A stretch of DNA of 52,468 nt. Origin: Yinghuangia seranimata. Its GTDB lineage: Bacteria > Actinomycetota > Actinomycetes > Streptomycetales > Streptomycetaceae. The notes beneath the pieces were generated by a model, which searched no databases, was not told the origin of the DNA, and saw only the letters and a list, made by a program, of their open reading frames with translations. The stretch covers positions 1-52,468 of the forward strand of contig NZ_JASAOI010000088.1 of NCBI RefSeq assembly GCF_029953285.1, written 5' to 3'. The number at the start of each line of letters is the position of its first letter. Position 1 is the first letter of the stretch. Both the position numbers and the translations under genes were made by a program. This document shows positions 34,666 through 44,357 of this stretch, piece after piece.

Positions 34666-36948
34666 ATGACGATCGGGGGGATCGACCCGCCCGTAGGAGC
34701 GGGCGCGCGTGATGTGACGCCCCGTCCGCTCGATGCGCGCCCCGACAAGCGCGGCGACGCCCAGGCGGCCGGTCCCGAACGAGCGAGCCGCGCGGCCCGC
34801 CGTCCCGTGCAGCGCCTCAGCCTCGCGGCCGCGACCTTCCTCATCGGCGGCAACCGGCGGCGCAGCCCCGAGGCCCTCGAAACCCTGATCCCGCTCGTCC
34901 AGGTGCACCGCGCGCACCACCCGAAGGCCGATCTCGCCCTGCTGCAAAGGGCGTTCGTGGTCGCCGAGGCGTCGCACCGCGGGCAGATGCGCAAGAGCGG
35001 CGAGGCGTACATCACGCACCCGCTGGCCGTCGCCACCATCCTCGCCGAGCTCGGCGCCGACACCACGACCCTGGTCGCCGCCCTCCTGCACGACACCGTC
35101 GAGGACACCGAGCTCACGCTGGAGACCGTCCGCGAGTCGTTCGGCGACGACGTCGCGCACCTCGTCGACGGCGTCACCAAGCTCGAGAAGGTCGACTTCA
35201 ACAACCGGCAGGAAGCCGAAGCCGAGACGATGCGCAAGATCCTCGTGGCCACCGGCCGCGACCTGCGCGTCACCGTCATCAAGCTCGCCGACCGGCTGCA
35301 CAACATGCGGACCATCCGGCACATGCGCCGGGCCAGCCAGATCCGCATCGCCGAGGTCACCCGCGACGTCTTCATCCCGCTCGCCGAGCGCCTCGGCATC
35401 CACGTGCTCAAGACCGAGCTCGAGGACATCGTCTTCGCGACCCTGAAACCCGACGAGCACACCACCATCGTGCGCGTGCTCGCCGACCAGGCCGCCGAGC
35501 GCGACGAGGCGGCCGCGGCGCTGGCCGGCGCGGTCCGCCGCGCGCTGCGCGACGCGGGCATCGACGCGCAGGTGACCCCGCGGCCCCGGCACCACGTGTC
35601 GGCGCGCCGCGTCCAGGTCCGCCGCGAGGACGCCCCGCTCGGGCCCTTCGACCTGGCCCGGCTGATGGTCGTCGTCGAGGCCGACACCGACTGCTACGGC
35701 GCGCTCGGCGTCCTGCACACGTGCTGGACCCCGATCGCGGGCGAGTTCAAGGACTTCATCGCCACCCCGAAGTTCAACCTCTACCAGTCGCTGCACACCG
35801 CGATCACGCTCGCGGGCGGCGAGGTCGTCGAGGTCCTCATCCGCACCCGCCGCATGCACCGGCTCGCCGAGTACGGCGTCGTCGCGCACACGGCCGCCGC
35901 GGCCCGCGAGGACACCGCGGACGGCGCCGAAGGGCGCGGCCAACTCGAGTGGCTGCACCGGCTTTTGACGTGGCAGGGCGGCATCCCGGACGCGACCGCG
36001 TTCTGGTCGCAGCTCACGGCGGACCTGTCAGCGGACCGCGAGCTGCACGTGTTCACCCAGGGCGGGCGGCCGCTGACCCTGCCGGCCGGGTCGACGTGCG
36101 TCGACGCGGCGTACGCGATCGGCGAGCAGACCGGTCACCGCTGTATCGGCGCCCAGGTCAACGGCCGTCTCGTAGCACTCTCCTCGGTGCTCGCCGACGG
36201 CGAGACGGTCTCCATCATCACGGCCCCGCCTTCCGGCGCGGGCCCTTCTCGTGAATGGCTCGGTTTCGTGCGCAGCGCGCTGGCGCGCGTCGCCATCGAG
36301 AGCTGGTTCGCCGAGCATCCGGAGTCGGGCGACTCGGCCGTCGTCGCCGCGGCGGCCGTGCACGAGGCCTCGGCCGAGGCGTCGCTCGGCAACCTCGCGG
36401 CGGCCGGCGAGGCGGCGGGCGCCGTCGCGGCCGTGACCGACCTGGAGCCCGACGCGGGGGAGAACCTCGTCTCGGTGCCGGGCTCACCCGGTGCGCCGGT
36501 ACGCCTGGCGCGTTGCTGCACCCCGGTACCGCCGGACGAGCTGGCCGGGTTCGTCATCCGCGGCGGCACCGTCGCCGTGCACCAGCGCGAGTGCGCCAAC
36601 GTGCAGCAGATGATCCGCGCGGGCCGCGACATCGTCGCGGCGGCGTGGCTGCCGCACCAGGCCGAGCGCGGCTACCGGGTCACGGTGCAGCTGGAGGCCC
36701 TCGACCGGCCGCGGCTGCTGGCCGACGTCACGGCGGCCATCGACGCGGCGGGGGCGGACATCACCTCGGCGTCGATCGCCCCGCCGCAGCAGATGCGGGT
36801 GCGGCAGACGTACACGATCCGGCTCGCGGACCTGGCGAGCCTGCCGCGGCTGCTGAAGGCGCTGCGGCGGGTGCAGGGCGTGTACGACGTGTACCGGGCC
36901 CGGCCGCGGATCCACCCGCGCGTGGCGGAGTCGCCGGGCGAGGTGTGA
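34666..36948 (+). CDS. rshA: RelA/SpoT homologue, RshA-like
   Basis: A 760-aa long-form RSH protein of (p)ppGpp metabolism. The HD hydrolase domain is intact (YITHPLAVATIL, LLHDTVEDT, KLADRLHNMRT). The synthetase domain is recognisable (DCYGALGVLHTCWTPI, FKDFIATPKFNLYQSLHT), but the substrate loop that usually reads S-I-Y-R-K-M reads SARRVQ here and the following DLVG reads DLAR. TGS (LHVFTQGGRPLTLPAG) and a C-terminal ACT domain follow. The N-terminal 50 aa are variable. The ATG at 34666 follows GGAGG. The divergence suggests a secondary, mainly hydrolytic enzyme such as RshA rather than the main relA; the symbol is a best guess. Confidence 0.85.
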   Translation: MTIGGIDPPVGAGARDVTPRPLDARPDKRGDAQAAGPERASRAARRPVQRLSLAAATFLIGGNRRRSPEALETLIPLVQVHRAHHPKADLALLQRAFVVAEASHRGQMRKSGEAYITHPLAVATILAELGADTTTLVAALLHDTVEDTELTLETVRESFGDDVAHLVDGVTKLEKVDFNNRQEAEAETMRKILVATGRDLRVTVIKLADRLHNMRTIRHMRRASQIRIAEVTRDVFIPLAERLGIHVLKTELEDIVFATLKPDEHTTIVRVLADQAAERDEAAAALAGAVRRALRDAGIDAQVTPRPRHHVSARRVQVRREDAPLGPFDLARLMVVVEADTDCYGALGVLHTCWTPIAGEFKDFIATPKFNLYQSLHTAITLAGGEVVEVLIRTRRMHRLAEYGVVAHTAAAAREDTADGAEGRGQLEWLHRLLTWQGGIPDATAFWSQLTADLSADRELHVFTQGGRPLTLPAGSTCVDAAYAIGEQTGHRCIGAQVNGRLVALSSVLADGETVSIITAPPSGAGPSREWLGFVRSALARVAIESWFAEHPESGDSAVVAAAAVHEASAEASLGNLAAAGEAAGAVAAVTDLEPDAGENLVSVPGSPGAPVRLARCCTPVPPDELAGFVIRGGTVAVHQRECANVQQMIRAGRDIVAAAWLPHQAERGYRVTVQLEALDRPRLLADVTAAIDAAGADITSASIAPPQQMRVRQTYTIRLADLASLPRLLKALRRVQGVYDVYRARPRIHPRVAESPGEV

Positions 36949-36988
36949 GGGGCGGTCGTCGACCGGGCGGTCCTCGACCGCCTGCGCG

Positions 36989-37474
36989 TCAGCCGGCGTG
37001 GACGGGTGGCTCCGACTCGGCGGCGGTCCCGCGCAACTGGTCGTTGAACCGCGCGAGCTGAGCGGCGAGCACGTCCAGTTCCCCGGCCGGCCAGGAGGAG
37101 AAACGGTCCTCCAGAACCGCGATGGTGCGCCGGCGGGCGTCGGCGAGCCGCTCGCGCCCCGCGTCGGTCAGCGTGATCAGGTGCGAGCGGCGGTTGGCCG
37201 GATCCGTCGTCCGGGTGATCGCGCCGGCCTCCTCGAGCGCGGTCAGCTGCCGGCTGACCGTGGTCTTGTCCAGGCTGAGCGTGCAGGACAGCTCCTTGCC
37301 GGTGGACGTGCCGCTCTCCTCCAGATACGCCAGCAGGTGGAACTCGGCCTGCGTGATCCCCGCCGCCTGCAACGGCGGCGCCATCAGCCCGCGCAACAGC
37401 CGCGTCGCCGCCCCGACCTCGCGCACCACGCGCCGCCCCGCACTCTGCGCCTGCTCGTCCACTCGCCCTGCCAC
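36989..37474 (-). CDS. MarR family transcriptional regulator
   Basis: A 161-aa winged-helix repressor-type protein: helices ATRLLRGLMAPPLQAAGITQAEFHLLAYL, recognition helix LSLDKTTVSRQLTALEEAGAI, and wing RTTDPANRRSHLITLTDAGRE with the conserved D-x-R-x-x-x-x-x-L-T. The GTG at 37474 follows GAGGGA; the frame is open upstream without protein character. It ends 41 nt from the convergent RSH gene and lies 98 nt downstream of the enoyl-CoA hydratase gene on the same strand, which it might regulate. Confidence 0.88.
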   Translation of the reverse strand: MAGRVDEQAQSAGRRVVREVGAATRLLRGLMAPPLQAAGITQAEFHLLAYLEESGTSTGKELSCTLSLDKTTVSRQLTALEEAGAITRTTDPANRRSHLITLTDAGRERLADARRRTIAVLEDRFSSWPAGELDVLAAQLARFNDQLRGTAAESEPPVHAG

Positions 37475-37572
37475 GTATCCCTCGCCACCGACGACCTGTA
37501 GCGGACAAGCCTGCCGCACAACAGTTGCACAACGCAACTGCCTAACCCGATCGGCCCCGGGAGGCCCGCGTT

Positions 37573-38439
37573 CTACTCGGTCGGCCAGCTCCCCAGGTGC
37601 GGCGGCAGATCCGCGCTCACGCGCAGGCCGAACCGCGGCGGGCGCTTCTCCAGGAACGCCAGGACGCCCTCGCGGGCGTCGTCGGACTGGCCGGCCCAGT
37701 GCAGGGCACGGGACTCGAGGCGGTGCGCCGTCCACGGGTCCGGCTCGGACTGCATGCCCCACAGCAGCGCGCGCGTCACGGCGACCGCCACGGCCGGGGT
37801 GCGCTCGGCGATGGCGTGGGCCAGCTCGTAGGCCCGGTCGAGCAGCGCGTCGGCGGGGACGACCTCGCGGACCAGGCGGGACTCCAGGGCCTCCGCGGCG
37901 TCGAACACCCGGCCCGTGAAGCACCATTCGAGGGCGCGGTCGATGCCGACGATCTTCGGGAGGAACCACGTCGAGCAGCCGTCGGGCGTGATACCGCGCC
38001 GCGCGAAGACGAACCCGAAACGGGCCTCCTCGGCGCACAGCCGGATGTCCATCGGGAGGGTCATCGTCGCGCCGACGCCCACCGCCGGGCCGTTGACCGC
38101 CGCGATCAGCGGCTTCGTCGAGCGGAACAGCCGCATGACCAGCTTGCCGCCGTCGTCACGGAAGTCCGCGGGAGCGTGCTCCGGTTCACCCAGCGCCTCG
38201 GCGTGCGCGCGCGGGTCGAACGTCGCCGCGCCGTGCTCCAGGTCGGCGCCCGCGCAGTAGGCCCGCCCGCTGCCGGTGAACACCACGACCCGCACGTCGT
38301 CGTCCGCGTCCGCCCGGTCGAGCGCGTCGCTGATCTCCTCGCGCATCCGGAACGTGTACGCGTTCATGCGCTCCGGCCGGTCGAGCCGGACCGTCAGGAT
38401 CCCGTCCTTGGCCTCGACGGCGATCTGCTCGTACTGCAT
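37573..38439 (-). CDS. Enoyl-CoA hydratase/isomerase family protein
   Basis: A 288-aa crotonase-fold enzyme. The oxyanion-hole segments YCAGADL (60-66) and GPAVGVGATM (about 117-126) are present. The catalytic region reads FVFARRGITPDGCSTWFLPKIVG, with Asp where one catalytic Glu often sits, a pattern of the actinobacterial EchA-type subgroup. The exact acyl-CoA is unknown. The ATG at 38439 follows GGAGGA. It diverges from an acyl-CoA synthetase gene 268 nt away, so the two probably serve one fatty-acid or xenobiotic degradation route. Confidence 0.88.
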   Translation of the reverse strand: MQYEQIAVEAKDGILTVRLDRPERMNAYTFRMREEISDALDRADADDDVRVVVFTGSGRAYCAGADLEHGAATFDPRAHAEALGEPEHAPADFRDDGGKLVMRLFRSTKPLIAAVNGPAVGVGATMTLPMDIRLCAEEARFGFVFARRGITPDGCSTWFLPKIVGIDRALEWCFTGRVFDAAEALESRLVREVVPADALLDRAYELAHAIAERTPAVAVAVTRALLWGMQSEPDPWTAHRLESRALHWAGQSDDAREGVLAFLEKRPPRFGLRVSADLPPHLGSWPTE

Positions 38440-38707
38440 CCGGCGGCTCCTCCGTGTAGCGGCGCGCGACCCGGCGCGCCACGATCAACCTGACGAACGC
38501 TCGCTCAACACCCTGCCCTGTCCCACCGCTTCACACCAGCCCCGCCCCGGCATCCGTGGCGAAACGCCCGGTTGCGCAACCCCTTTCTGGTGCGCGTTGT
38601 CCCGCATTACTGTGGTCCCGCTCCGCCCACGGGTATCCGCACCGCGAACGCGACGTGACCACGATGCGAGCGCGGGACGTCGTACGGCCAGGAGGTGCAG
38701 GCAGCGC

Positions 38708-40453
38708 ATGCTCGATCGCACACAGGCACTCGACGCGTTGACGGGGCCTGGCTCCGTGTACGCGATCGCTCCGACCCATCGTCACGACGGCGTCCCGTGG
38801 CGGGAGTTCCCGGCCGCCCCGGCGACCTTGCGCACCGTGTTCGAGGCCACCGCCGCGTTCGGCGCCTCGGACGCGCTCGTCCACGAGGACGGCCGCATCA
38901 GCTACGACGAACAGCTGCGCCTGGTAGGCCATTTCGCGCGACATCTCAGCGACGGACTCGGCGTGCGGCACGGGGACCGGGTCGCGATCGCGATGCGCAA
39001 CCACCCCGAGTGGTCCCTCGCGTTCTGGGCCGCGCAGGTGATCGGCGCGGTCGCGGTACCGCTCAACGCGTGGTGGACGGCCGACGAACTGCGGTACGCC
39101 CTGGAGGACTCCGGCGCCGCGGTGCTGATCGCGGACGGCGAGCGGGCCGACCGGCTCGCGGCCCACGCCGCGGAGTACGGCGGCGAACTGGTTCCCGGCA
39201 ACGTCCGTGCCGTCCTGGTCGCGCACCGCGAAGGCCCCTTGCCGGACGAGGTGTTCGACCTGTCGGCGGCGCTCGTCGCATGGGCGGGGCCGTGCCCGCT
39301 GCCGCCCGGCGGCCCCGAGCCCGACGACGACGCCACGATCCTCTACACGTCCGGCACCACCGGCCGCCCCAAAGGCGCGGTCGGCACGCACCGCAACCAC
39401 ACGACCAACATCCACACGATGCAGCTGCTCCAGTCGGTGCAGCTCGCGCGCGCGGGCGTGCCGCCGGAGCTGCTCACGGGCGGACTGCCGCACTTCCTGG
39501 CCTCCATGCCCGACCTGCCACGTCAAAGCGCCCTGCAGACCTACCCGTTCTTCCACATCGCGGGCATCGTCGGCCTGTACATCGCGGCCGCGCAGGGCGC
39601 CAAACTGTCGCTGATGCGCCGCTGGGACACCGAGCGCGCGCTGCAGATCATCGAGACCGAGCGGGTCACGAACGCGTCGATGGTGCCGACGCTGCTGCGC
39701 CGCCTGCTGGAGTCGCCGCTGCGCGCCAAGTACGACCTGTCGTCGCTGCTCAGCCTGGGAGCCGGCGGCGCGCCGGTGCCGCCCGACCTGGTCGGCGAGG
39801 TGGGGCGCATGTCGGGCCGCGCGGTGTCGCCGCTCAACGGCTACGGCATGACCGAGACGACGTGCGTCGTGGTCGCGAACTCGGGCGAGGAGTACTACGC
39901 GAACCCGGACAGCGTCGGCCGGCCCGTGCCGGTCGTGGACGTGGCGGTCGTCGACCCGGCGACCGGCCGCCAGGTCGCGGCGGGGGAGACGGGCGAGATC
40001 CGGTTCCGCGGCCCGCATGTGGTGCGCGGCTACTGGAACCGGCCCGAGGAGTCCGAAGAGTGCTTCCCGGACGGCTGGTTCCGCACCGGCGACCTCGGGC
40101 ACGTCGACGCGGACGGGTTCGTGTACGTCGTCGACCGGCTGAAGGACGTCATCATCCGCGGCGGCGAGAACGTCTACTCGGCCGAGGTGGAGGCCGTGCT
40201 GTTCGAGCACCCCGCGGTCGCGGACGTCGCGGTCGTCGGCGTGCCGCACCGCGAACTCGGCGAGGAGGTCGCGGCGGTCGTCGAGACGCACCCGGGGGCC
40301 GTCGTGACCGCGGCGGAGCTGCGCGGGCACGTGGCGCGGCGGCTCGCGGCGTTCAAGGTGCCCACGACGGTGCGGTTCAGCGACCGGCCGCTGCCGAGGA
40401 ACGCGGTGGGCAAGGTGCTCAAGCGCGAACTGCGGGACATGCTGAGCCTGTGA
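38708..40453 (+). CDS. Acyl-CoA synthetase (AMP-dependent ligase)
   Basis: A 581-aa ANL-superfamily enzyme that activates a carboxylic acid as acyl-AMP and then acyl-CoA. Motifs: P-loop YTSGTTGRPKGA (A3), YGMTETT (A5), GYWNRPEE and DGWFRTGDLG (A7), VYVVDRLKDVIIRGGENVYSAEVE (A8), and the C-terminal Lys in RNAVGKVLKREL (A10). All catalytic residues are present. The ATG at 38708 was chosen because homology begins there; AGGAGG lies 12 nt upstream, rather far. It ends with a hairpin shared with the convergent kinase gene. Confidence 0.9.
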   Translation: MLDRTQALDALTGPGSVYAIAPTHRHDGVPWREFPAAPATLRTVFEATAAFGASDALVHEDGRISYDEQLRLVGHFARHLSDGLGVRHGDRVAIAMRNHPEWSLAFWAAQVIGAVAVPLNAWWTADELRYALEDSGAAVLIADGERADRLAAHAAEYGGELVPGNVRAVLVAHREGPLPDEVFDLSAALVAWAGPCPLPPGGPEPDDDATILYTSGTTGRPKGAVGTHRNHTTNIHTMQLLQSVQLARAGVPPELLTGGLPHFLASMPDLPRQSALQTYPFFHIAGIVGLYIAAAQGAKLSLMRRWDTERALQIIETERVTNASMVPTLLRRLLESPLRAKYDLSSLLSLGAGGAPVPPDLVGEVGRMSGRAVSPLNGYGMTETTCVVVANSGEEYYANPDSVGRPVPVVDVAVVDPATGRQVAAGETGEIRFRGPHVVRGYWNRPEESEECFPDGWFRTGDLGHVDADGFVYVVDRLKDVIIRGGENVYSAEVEAVLFEHPAVADVAVVGVPHRELGEEVAAVVETHPGAVVTAAELRGHVARRLAAFKVPTTVRFSDRPLPRNAVGKVLKRELRDMLSL

Positions 40454-40456
40454 CGG

Positions 40457-40502
40457 GCCGGTCGGACGTCCGCGCCTCTCAGGCGTGCCGTGTCCGACCG
40501 GC
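40457..40502. terminator. Bidirectional nested hairpin
   Basis: Outer arms GCCGGTCGGAC (40457-40467) and GTCCGACCGGC (40492-40502) enclose a smaller hairpin, CGCCT-ctc-AGGCG. It lies between the convergent acyl-CoA synthetase and kinase genes. Confidence 0.75.
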
Positions 40503-40507
40503 TCCGC

Positions 40508-41992
40508 TCAGCACGTCGGCTGCGTCGGCGTCATCCGGTTCTCCCAGTACGTCAGGTCGTCCCGGGCCACGGCCACCCGCCGGTGGTCAGACCCGAGGGC
40601 CTCGGTCATCTCCGGGATGAGGTCGCGCAGCAGCCGCACCGCCTCGTCCGCGTCCCCCGACCGCCCGGTGTAGAGCGCGAGTTCGCGCCGCACCTTGAAA
40701 GTCTCCGGGTCACCGGGCCCGTGCACCTGCGTGTAGTCGGGCAGCAGGTCGCGCAACAGCCGTGCGGCATCCGCATGTTGCTGTGACTTGTTGGTCCAGT
40801 ACGCCAGGCTGCGCCGCACTCCCAGCGTGTCCGGGTGCTCGGCCCCGCACACCCGCCCGTAGTCCGAGACGAGTTGCCGCAGCACCCGCACCGCGGTCTG
40901 CGCGTCCCCGTTCATCCCCAGGTAGTACGCGAGGTCGTCGCGCACGCTGAGGGTCCTCGGGTGGTCGTGCCCGAACACCTCGATGTGCTCGCGCAGCAGC
41001 TCCCGCAGGCGGGTCACCGCGTCGGAGGGGGCCAGTTCGCCGATCTCCTCCATGCGGCGCGCGAGTTCCTCGGCGCGTTCCGGGAAGGACGGGACAGAGG
41101 GCGGCGGCGGGTCGGGGAGCGCGGCGAGCCGGCGGCGCAGTTCGGCGGCGTCCTGCGGCCGGTCGGCGGGGTCCTTCGCGAGCAGCGCGAGGATCAGGTC
41201 GTACATCTCGGGCGGCAGGTCGGGCCGCGTCTGCTCGGGTGACTCGGGTGCCACGTGGACGTGCCGGAACAGCAGGCTCGGCACGTCGCCGAAGCCGAAC
41301 GGCGGCAGCCCGGTGAGTAGTTCGTACAGCAGACAGCCCGCCGAGTACAGGTCGGAGCGCGGGTCCAGGATCGCCCCGCTGGCCTGCTCGGGCGACATGT
41401 ACGCCGCGGTACCCAGAACCGCGCCGGGGCGGGTCACCGTCGACCCGGCCGTGACCGTCTTCATGAACCGGGCGATGCCGAAGTCGAGGACCTTCAGCAC
41501 GCCCTTGTCGGTCGCCATGATGTTCGCCGGCTTGATGTCGCGGTGCAGCACGCCCGCGTCGTGCGCGACCTCCAGCGCGTCGCACAGCTGGCGCGCCCAG
41601 TCCAGTACCCGGCCGAGCGGCAGCGGCGCCTCGTCGGCCACGACCTTGGCCAGCGAACGGCCGGGCACCAGCTCCATCGTCACGTACACGGCCTCGCGCG
41701 CGGTGCCGTCCGGCGCGGGCGGGGTGTGCGGGTCGTCGGGCAGCGCGGGCTGGAGCAGCCCCGTGCCGAAGTCGTGGACGGTGACGATGTGCGGGCTGGA
41801 CAGCGTCCCGGCGGTGCGGGCCTCGCGCGCGAACCGGTCGGCGGCGCCCGGCACGCCGTACACGTCGCGCAGCAGCTTCACCGCGACCGCCCGGTGCATG
41901 TGGGTGTCCTGCGCGCGCCACACGACGGCCATCCCGCCCGAGCCGAGCTCCTCGATCAGCCGGTACCGGCCGGCAAGCCACCACTCAGCCAC
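40508..41992 (-). CDS. Ser/Thr protein kinase with TPR-like C-terminus
   Basis: A 494-aa soluble Hanks-type kinase: Gly loop LGSGGMAVVW, catalytic Lys in VAVKLL, HRDIKPANI, DFGIARF, and the SPE equivalent in YMSPEQASG. The kinase domain covers residues 5-275. The C-terminal 180 residues are helical with repeated units of the form HPRTLSVRDDLAYYLG and HPDTLGVRRSLAYWT, typical of TPR-10 repeats. There is no transmembrane helix or PASTA domain, so it is cytosolic. The GTG at 41992 lies 10 nt after GGAGG; GTG 42001 is in frame but too close to that site. Partners are unknown. Confidence 0.88.
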   Translation of the reverse strand: MAEWWLAGRYRLIEELGSGGMAVVWRAQDTHMHRAVAVKLLRDVYGVPGAADRFAREARTAGTLSSPHIVTVHDFGTGLLQPALPDDPHTPPAPDGTAREAVYVTMELVPGRSLAKVVADEAPLPLGRVLDWARQLCDALEVAHDAGVLHRDIKPANIMATDKGVLKVLDFGIARFMKTVTAGSTVTRPGAVLGTAAYMSPEQASGAILDPRSDLYSAGCLLYELLTGLPPFGFGDVPSLLFRHVHVAPESPEQTRPDLPPEMYDLILALLAKDPADRPQDAAELRRRLAALPDPPPPSVPSFPERAEELARRMEEIGELAPSDAVTRLRELLREHIEVFGHDHPRTLSVRDDLAYYLGMNGDAQTAVRVLRQLVSDYGRVCGAEHPDTLGVRRSLAYWTNKSQQHADAARLLRDLLPDYTQVHGPGDPETFKVRRELALYTGRSGDADEAVRLLRDLIPEMTEALGSDHRRVAVARDDLTYWENRMTPTQPTC

Positions 41993-42282
41993 TTGCCGCA
42001 CGCCTCCCCGTCACTCCGCGTCCGGTCCGGCCGCGCACCGAGATTGTCCCGCAGCGGAGCCGCCGCCGGGAGAACGGTTGGCCCACCCGCCGCCCCCGAT
42101 GTGGCCGAGAGCATATGCGCTGCCGCCGACTTTCCCGCGATTGCGCGCGGTATGCACGGCTCAGCGCAATAGTCGGATAGATCCGTGATCGTCACGGGAT
42201 ACAGTGAGCCCGGCCGTGATCGTTTCGCCACGCCCGTGCGGCCCGGGCGACGACGGGGGACGCATCTACGGAGGCACATCCG

Positions 42283-44334
42283 GTGGCTGCACCGCCAACG
42301 GCCGACACCCACTGGTTTGTGAGCGCGCTCCGGTCCCGCCCGGGCCCGGTGCCGTGGCCGGCCGCCACCCGCGCCGCCGTCGCCCTCGCGGGGCCGCTCG
42401 CCGTCGGCGTCGCCACCGACCACGTCTCCTACGGCGTCCTGGTCGCGCTCGGCGCGCTCAACGGCGTCATGGAGGACCGCTACGCCTCCTACCGGCTGCG
42501 CCTGGTCCGCATGATCCCGCCGCAACTCGCGGGCGCCGTGGGCATCGTGGTCGGCGCGCAGGCGGCCGGGCGCGGTTGGACGACCGTGGCCGTGCTCGTC
42601 GCCGTCGCGCTGCTGTCGGGCGTGATCAGCCCGATCGGCGCGATCGCGTCGTCGTGCGGTCTGATGCTGCTGCTGTTGACCGTGGTCGGCACCGGTGTGC
42701 CGTTGCCCGAACCGTGGTGGCTGCCGCCGGTCCTGCTGCTGTCCGGCGGGCTGCTCGTGGTCGCGCTGGCACTGCTCGCCTGGCCGCTGCGGCGCGGCGC
42801 ACCCGAGCGCCAGGCCGTCGCGGAGGTCTACTACGCGGCGGCGGAACGGCTGCGGGCGGCGGGCGGCAAGCGGGCGTCCGAGCTCCACCCGGCCGCGCTG
42901 CACGCCTCCGCGCTGCGTACCTCGCGGGACATCAGCGCGGCCATCGACACCGCGTACGACCTGCTGGTCCGGCACCGGGCCGGCTCGCCCGGCCGCGACC
43001 CCGCCATCCAGCACCTGATGACGCAGCTCAACGCGGTCAACCCGATCCTGGAGGCGAGCGCCGCGCTCGCCCACGAACCGCCCGTCGACCCGGTGTTCGC
43101 CGACGCCATCACCAGGCTGGGCGACGCCGTGGCGGCAGGCCGCGAGGTCGTCGCCGAACCCGGCTTCGAGCCGCGCACCCCCGCCGAGGAGGCCCTGCGC
43201 TCGGCACTGCGGTACGCGGCCGGCCGCCTCGCCCCGCCGCCCGCGGGCGAGACCGGCGTGTTCGCGCGCGACCCCGACGGCCTCGGCCTGCCGCAGCTCG
43301 CCTGGGGGCCGCGTGCCGGGCTGCGGCACATCGGCACCGTGCTGACCGGCTCCACGGCGTGGCTGTACGGCCTGCGGCTCGCGCTGTGCGTCGGCATCGC
43401 GTCGGTGCTCGTGCAGGTCGCCGAACTACCGCGCTCCTACTGGGTCGCGCTGACCATCACGTTCGTCCTCAAGCCGGACTTCGGGTCGGTGTTCGTGCGC
43501 GGCGTGCTGCGCGCGCTCGGCACACTCGCCGGGGTGCTGGTCGCCGCCGTGCTGCTGACCGTCGTGCCGCGCGGCTGGGCGGACGTCGCCGTGGTCGCCG
43601 TCCTCGCGTTCCTCGTGCCGATCGCGACCGCGCGCAGCTACGGCATGCAGACCGCCGCGATCACGCCGCTCATGCTGCTGTTCACCGACCAGCTCGGACA
43701 CCAGGGTGTCGCGGGGCTGGTGCCGGCGCGCGTGGTCGACACGCTGCTCGGCTGCGCGATCGTGCTGGTGTTCGGCTATCTGCTGTGGCCGGACGGGCGG
43801 CGCACCCGGCTGCGGCGGCTGGTCGCCGAGACGGTCGAGGCGGACGCCGCGTATCTGCGGCTGGTGCTCGCCGAGGGTCCGGGCGGCAAGGCCTCGCGGT
43901 CGCGGGCCCGGCGGCGCGCGTACAACACCCTCACCAAGTCGCGTACCGCGTTCCAGCAGGCGCTCGCCGAACCGCCGCCCACCTCCCGGCGCGCGGCGGC
44001 GTTCTGGCCGGTGCTGGTGTCGGTCGAACGGCTTACCGACTCGATCGTGGCCGCTTCGGCGTACCTGGACGGCGGGGCCGAACCGCTGGACCAGGCCTCG
44101 GTCGACCGCTACGCGGACCGGATCGCCGCGCTTGCCGGGGGCATCCGGACCGGCAGCCGTGTCGACGACCGGCCGGGCGGCGAGGGCCAGGGCGAGGGCG
44201 ACTCATCGGGCGCCGAGGCGGCCTCGGCCGGCGACGCGGATCCGCCGCTCATGCGCGCCGTGGCGATGGAAATCCACACCGCGTGCGGGCTGTTCGACCA
44301 GGCCCTGGAGGTGTTGGCGCGGCGCCCACGCTGA
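42283..44334 (+). CDS. FUSC family membrane protein
   Basis: A 683-aa integral membrane protein of the fusaric-acid/aromatic-acid exporter-like (YccC/FUSC) family. It has two clusters of transmembrane helices, about residues 30-165 (GPLAVGVATDHVSYGVLVALGAL, LLLSGGLLVVALALLAWPL) and 360-500 (GLRLALCVGIASVLVQVA, SYWVALTITFVLKPDFG, LVPARVVDTLLGCAIVLVFGYLLWP). The motif YWVALTITFVLKPDFGS is characteristic. Cytoplasmic helical regions follow each cluster. The GTG at 42283 follows GGAGG at 8 nt. The substrate is unknown. Confidence 0.88.
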   Translation: MAAPPTADTHWFVSALRSRPGPVPWPAATRAAVALAGPLAVGVATDHVSYGVLVALGALNGVMEDRYASYRLRLVRMIPPQLAGAVGIVVGAQAAGRGWTTVAVLVAVALLSGVISPIGAIASSCGLMLLLLTVVGTGVPLPEPWWLPPVLLLSGGLLVVALALLAWPLRRGAPERQAVAEVYYAAAERLRAAGGKRASELHPAALHASALRTSRDISAAIDTAYDLLVRHRAGSPGRDPAIQHLMTQLNAVNPILEASAALAHEPPVDPVFADAITRLGDAVAAGREVVAEPGFEPRTPAEEALRSALRYAAGRLAPPPAGETGVFARDPDGLGLPQLAWGPRAGLRHIGTVLTGSTAWLYGLRLALCVGIASVLVQVAELPRSYWVALTITFVLKPDFGSVFVRGVLRALGTLAGVLVAAVLLTVVPRGWADVAVVAVLAFLVPIATARSYGMQTAAITPLMLLFTDQLGHQGVAGLVPARVVDTLLGCAIVLVFGYLLWPDGRRTRLRRLVAETVEADAAYLRLVLAEGPGGKASRSRARRRAYNTLTKSRTAFQQALAEPPPTSRRAAAFWPVLVSVERLTDSIVAASAYLDGGAEPLDQASVDRYADRIAALAGGIRTGSRVDDRPGGEGQGEGDSSGAEAASAGDADPPLMRAVAMEIHTACGLFDQALEVLARRPR

Positions 44335-44357
44335 GCGGGGAGCGGGGAGCGGCGCCG

